Shown here piece by piece: positions 61,496 through 64,000 of a DNA stretch of 64,000 nt. The position numbers and the translations under genes were made by a program. The stretch is from Paracrocinitomix sp039939375 (GTDB lineage Bacteria; Bacteroidota; Bacteroidia; Flavobacteriales_D; Crocinitomicaceae): contig JBDVJO010000002.1 of the NCBI GenBank assembly GCA_039939375.1, forward strand, positions 1 to 64,000. Direction: 5' to 3'. Below the pieces are notes generated by a model, which worked only from the letters and a program-made list of their open reading frames with translations, made no database searches and was not told the DNA's origin. The first letter of the stretch is position 1. Each line of letters begins with the position of its first letter.

Positions 61496-64000
61496 ATGTC
61501 AAGAATTCTACTTGTTGCTTCGGCAATCTTTTTCTTGAACTTATCTTTCGCTCAAATCAACGTACAATGGGAGTCTCGATACAACGGGACAGGGAATTTC
61601 ATTGATCAAGCAGTTGATTTAGAACTAGATGCTAGTGGTAACACTTATGTTACTGGTACTTCTTATAATGGATCAAGTTATGATTGGGTAACGGTTAAAT
61701 ATGATTCTGATGGAAATGAAATATGGACCAATGTATACGGCGGGTCTGGATTAGATGAGGCTGCAGCTATCGTTTTAGATGGCAACAATGATGTTATCGT
61801 AACTGGATCAAAATTTATTTCAGGAAGTGATTGGGATTTAGCAATTCAGAAGATTGATGGAACAACGGGAGTTCAGGCATGGGAATACACGCATACAGGA
61901 TCTACAAATTTTGATGGTGGTAAAGACATTACAGTTGATTCTAATAATGATGTAATTGTCGCAGGGACCTATTCGTTCAGTACTACAGATATAGATTATT
62001 TAGTGGTTAAAGTATCATCTGCAGGAGTTTTTGATTGGTCATATACCAACGGAACGACCAACAATGATGAAGGAAAAGTAGTTTTAACAGATGCCTCAAA
62101 TAATATTTATGTTGCTGGGCATTCAAATGTTGGATCGGGAACGACTTATTTTGACGTTTTGATTATGAAATATGCACCAACTGGTGGTGCACCAACAAAT
62201 TCAACAACTCAAGACGCTGGCTTTAGTGGTTTAGATACGCCTCATGCTATGGCTTTAGACGCCTCTGGGAATATATTTGTCGGGGGGCAGGCATTTAATG
62301 CTCCTGTGCATGAGGAGGATTATGTGACAATGAAATTTAATAATAACTGTGTTCATCAATGGACGCAAACATATAGTGGTGACGCGGAAGCGTTAGACAG
62401 AATTAATGCCATTGCAGTAGATCAAGTTTCAGGAAATGTTTTTGTAACTGGTAGATCTAAATCATTGGCTTCAAGTGAAGATTACTATACGATTGCATAT
62501 GATAATAACGGTGCAGAGCTTTGGAATGATAGATATACGTCCAGCGGAGTAGGTTTTGATGAAGCTACAGATATTCAATTGTCAGGAACTGGATTTGTAT
62601 ACTTGACAGGTTATAGCTACGAAAGTGCAACAAATAATGATTACACAACATTGAAGTATGATGATGCAGGAAACTTCATTTGGGATACTCGTTTTAATGG
62701 ACCTTCAGGTTTAAGTGATCAAGCGGTTAAAATGCAATTGGATCCTTCTGAAAACATTTTTGTTACTGGTGCATCACATGGGGGAGCAACAAATCTTGAT
62801 TATAGTACAATTAAATATTGCCAGTTAACAACGGTGGCATCAAATGATACGGCTATTTGTGCTGGTCAAAGTGTTGATTTAACAGCAACTGGAGGAATTA
62901 ACATTACTTGGGCTGTTTTTAGTGGTGATGCAGGAAGCTTATCTTGTACAGTTTGTGGTACAACTACCGTGAACCCAACAAGTACAACAGTTTATACTGT
63001 GAGTTCTGAGAGTGCTTCTGGGTGTATTGATTATGATACCGTAACGGTTGTTGTGAATTCAATTCCTTCACCTGTAATCTACAATGATTCACCACTTAGC
63101 TTTTGTACTGGAGATTCAGTCACACTTTACACTGATTCATACACCGATTACTTATGGAGTACTTCAGCGACTGACAGCTTTATAACCGTGTATTCAACCG
63201 GAACATATACTGTAACTATCACAGACTTGAATGGCTGTGTGAATAGCACAAATGCTTCAGTTACTGCATTTGCTCTACCTAATGTAGACGCCGGAGCATC
63301 ATTTTCTATTTGCCCAGGAGATAGCGAACCATTGAATGCAACTGGAGCTACAACATATTTATGGGATGTAGATGCTTCTCTTTCGCAGTTAAATATTCCA
63401 AATCCAACTGCTACTCCTACTGCCGATACTTGGTATTATGTAACGGGAACAGATGGAAATGGATGTGAAAATATTGACTCGCTTGAAGCAACATTATACA
63501 CCTTACCAGTTGTAAATGCAGGTTTAGACGATCAAGTTTGTTCAGGTGACACCATTCAACTAAACGCTAGTGGTGCTTTAACATATGCCTGGAACGCATC
63601 AAGTACTTTATCTAGTTTGGTGATTCCAAATCCTGAGGCTTTTCCATCATCTCAAACAACTTATGTAGTTACAGGAACAGATGGAAATGGATGTACAGAT
63701 TCAGATGACGTAACGATCTCAACGATTTCTTTACCAGGTGTAGACGCCGGACCAACCGATTCTCACTGTATTGGAGATTCGACACAATTATTTGCGACAG
63801 GAGCTTTGAATTGGGTATGGGTATCAAACCCTGATTTGTCTGATGAAAATGTTTCTAATCCATGGGTGTCAAACTCAACTGATGGATGGTTTTATGTGTC
63901 AGGAACAGATGTGAATAATTGTACGAATGTAGATTCTGTATTTATTACTGTTGATGCATTACCTATGGTTTCTGCTGGGGCTGACTTCAGTGTTTGTACA
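61496..64000 (+). CDS. SBBP beta-propeller surface protein with Ig-like domains (3' end outside window)
   Basis: An open frame of 835 codons from the ATG at 61496 to the window edge without a stop. A second ATG at 61478 lies in frame but almost at the predicted transcription start. After a signal peptide (MSRILLVASAIFFLNLSFAQ) come about seven SBBP propeller blades of ~50 residues (LELDASGNTYVTGTSYNGSS, KYDSDGNEIW) to residue ~440. Cys-containing Ig-like/PKD-like repeats follow (ICAGQSVDLTATGG, SICPGDSEPLNATGA, QVCSGDTIQLNASGA, HCIGDSTQLFATGA). A T9SS signal is expected beyond the edge but not seen. It lies divergent from the adhesin operon. Confidence 0.9.
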   Translation, partial: MSRILLVASAIFFLNLSFAQINVQWESRYNGTGNFIDQAVDLELDASGNTYVTGTSYNGSSYDWVTVKYDSDGNEIWTNVYGGSGLDEAAAIVLDGNNDVIVTGSKFISGSDWDLAIQKIDGTTGVQAWEYTHTGSTNFDGGKDITVDSNNDVIVAGTYSFSTTDIDYLVVKVSSAGVFDWSYTNGTTNNDEGKVVLTDASNNIYVAGHSNVGSGTTYFDVLIMKYAPTGGAPTNSTTQDAGFSGLDTPHAMALDASGNIFVGGQAFNAPVHEEDYVTMKFNNNCVHQWTQTYSGDAEALDRINAIAVDQVSGNVFVTGRSKSLASSEDYYTIAYDNNGAELWNDRYTSSGVGFDEATDIQLSGTGFVYLTGYSYESATNNDYTTLKYDDAGNFIWDTRFNGPSGLSDQAVKMQLDPSENIFVTGASHGGATNLDYSTIKYCQLTTVASNDTAICAGQSVDLTATGGINITWAVFSGDAGSLSCTVCGTTTVNPTSTTVYTVSSESASGCIDYDTVTVVVNSIPSPVIYNDSPLSFCTGDSVTLYTDSYTDYLWSTSATDSFITVYSTGTYTVTITDLNGCVNSTNASVTAFALPNVDAGASFSICPGDSEPLNATGATTYLWDVDASLSQLNIPNPTATPTADTWYYVTGTDGNGCENIDSLEATLYTLPVVNAGLDDQVCSGDTIQLNASGALTYAWNASSTLSSLVIPNPEAFPSSQTTYVVTGTDGNGCTDSDDVTISTISLPGVDAGPTDSHCIGDSTQLFATGALNWVWVSNPDLSDENVSNPWVSNSTDGWFYVSGTDVNNCTNVDSVFITVDALPMVSAGADFSVCT

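Noticed and set aside
1..64000. CRISPR arrays, insertion sequences, prophage, tRNA genes, riboswitches
   Set aside because: No direct-repeat/spacer pattern, transposase or phage protein was seen, and no tRNA cloverleaf or known riboswitch core was recognised while reading the gaps. The long repeats lie inside coding genes for surface proteins.

Overview
The window looks like a chromosomal segment of a Bacteroidota bacterium, most likely a gliding or T9SS-equipped member of the Flavobacteriales. The DNA is AT-rich. Many surface proteins carry type IX secretion C-terminal domains (type A and the gliding-motility-associated type B), and there is a PorP/SprF-like protein. There are two ~1,075-residue FG-GAP/VCBS proteins of a kind common in this phylum. 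Several genes are preceded by the Bacteroidota -7 element TAnnTTTG. The exact genus cannot be read from the sequence. I see no insertion sequence, prophage, tRNA or CRISPR array.

Layout. (1) 1-100: the 3' end of a 5S rRNA and its terminator, so an rRNA operon ends here. (2) 0.2-10.3 kb: tilS and pabB on the minus strand, a VCBS protein, a T9SS type A protein, mgtE with a 2-hydroxyacid dehydrogenase directly abutting it, and two tandem small lipoprotein genes (9842-10012 and 10133-10306). (3) 10.4-19.9 kb: clpB, then adk-obg-MORN protein-bioB-bioF-bioD running rightward, a GreA/B-like factor and folE. (4) 19.9-25.9 kb: accessory enzymes (Crp/Fnr regulator, SRPBCC protein, hydrolases, AlkB-like dioxygenase, bestrophin, NTF2-like protein). 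(5) 25.9-34.1 kb: a second VCBS protein and a 1,456-residue type B T9SS protein with nine ~54-residue repeats. (6) 34.4-36.3 kb: acs. (7) 37.1-50.9 kb: a long leftward run fahA-spoT-fur-STAS-purA-ostA-PP2C/propeller-membrane protein-lpxD-PP2C-membrane protein. It mixes nucleotide and stringent-response functions, envelope lipid functions and partner-switch-type signalling. (8) 51-54 kb: a putative DUF5819-like/HTTM membrane pair and two FKBP isomerases. (9) 54-61.3 kb: a classic surface operon of giant PKD adhesin, PorP/SprF-like protein and PorE-like OmpA protein. A divergent SBBP-propeller protein starts at 61496 and runs off the right edge.

Most of the window is ordinary, compact housekeeping and surface-protein DNA. 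The observations most worth following are: the tandem small lipoproteins with nearly identical C-termini; a terminator-like hairpin embedded in the signal-peptide codons of the OstA-like gene, which follows the purA stop in the same frame; back-to-back inverted DnaA-box-like sequences in an intergenic gap; higher-order repeat structure in both giant adhesins; and the two PP2C phosphatases plus STAS protein with no visible kinase.
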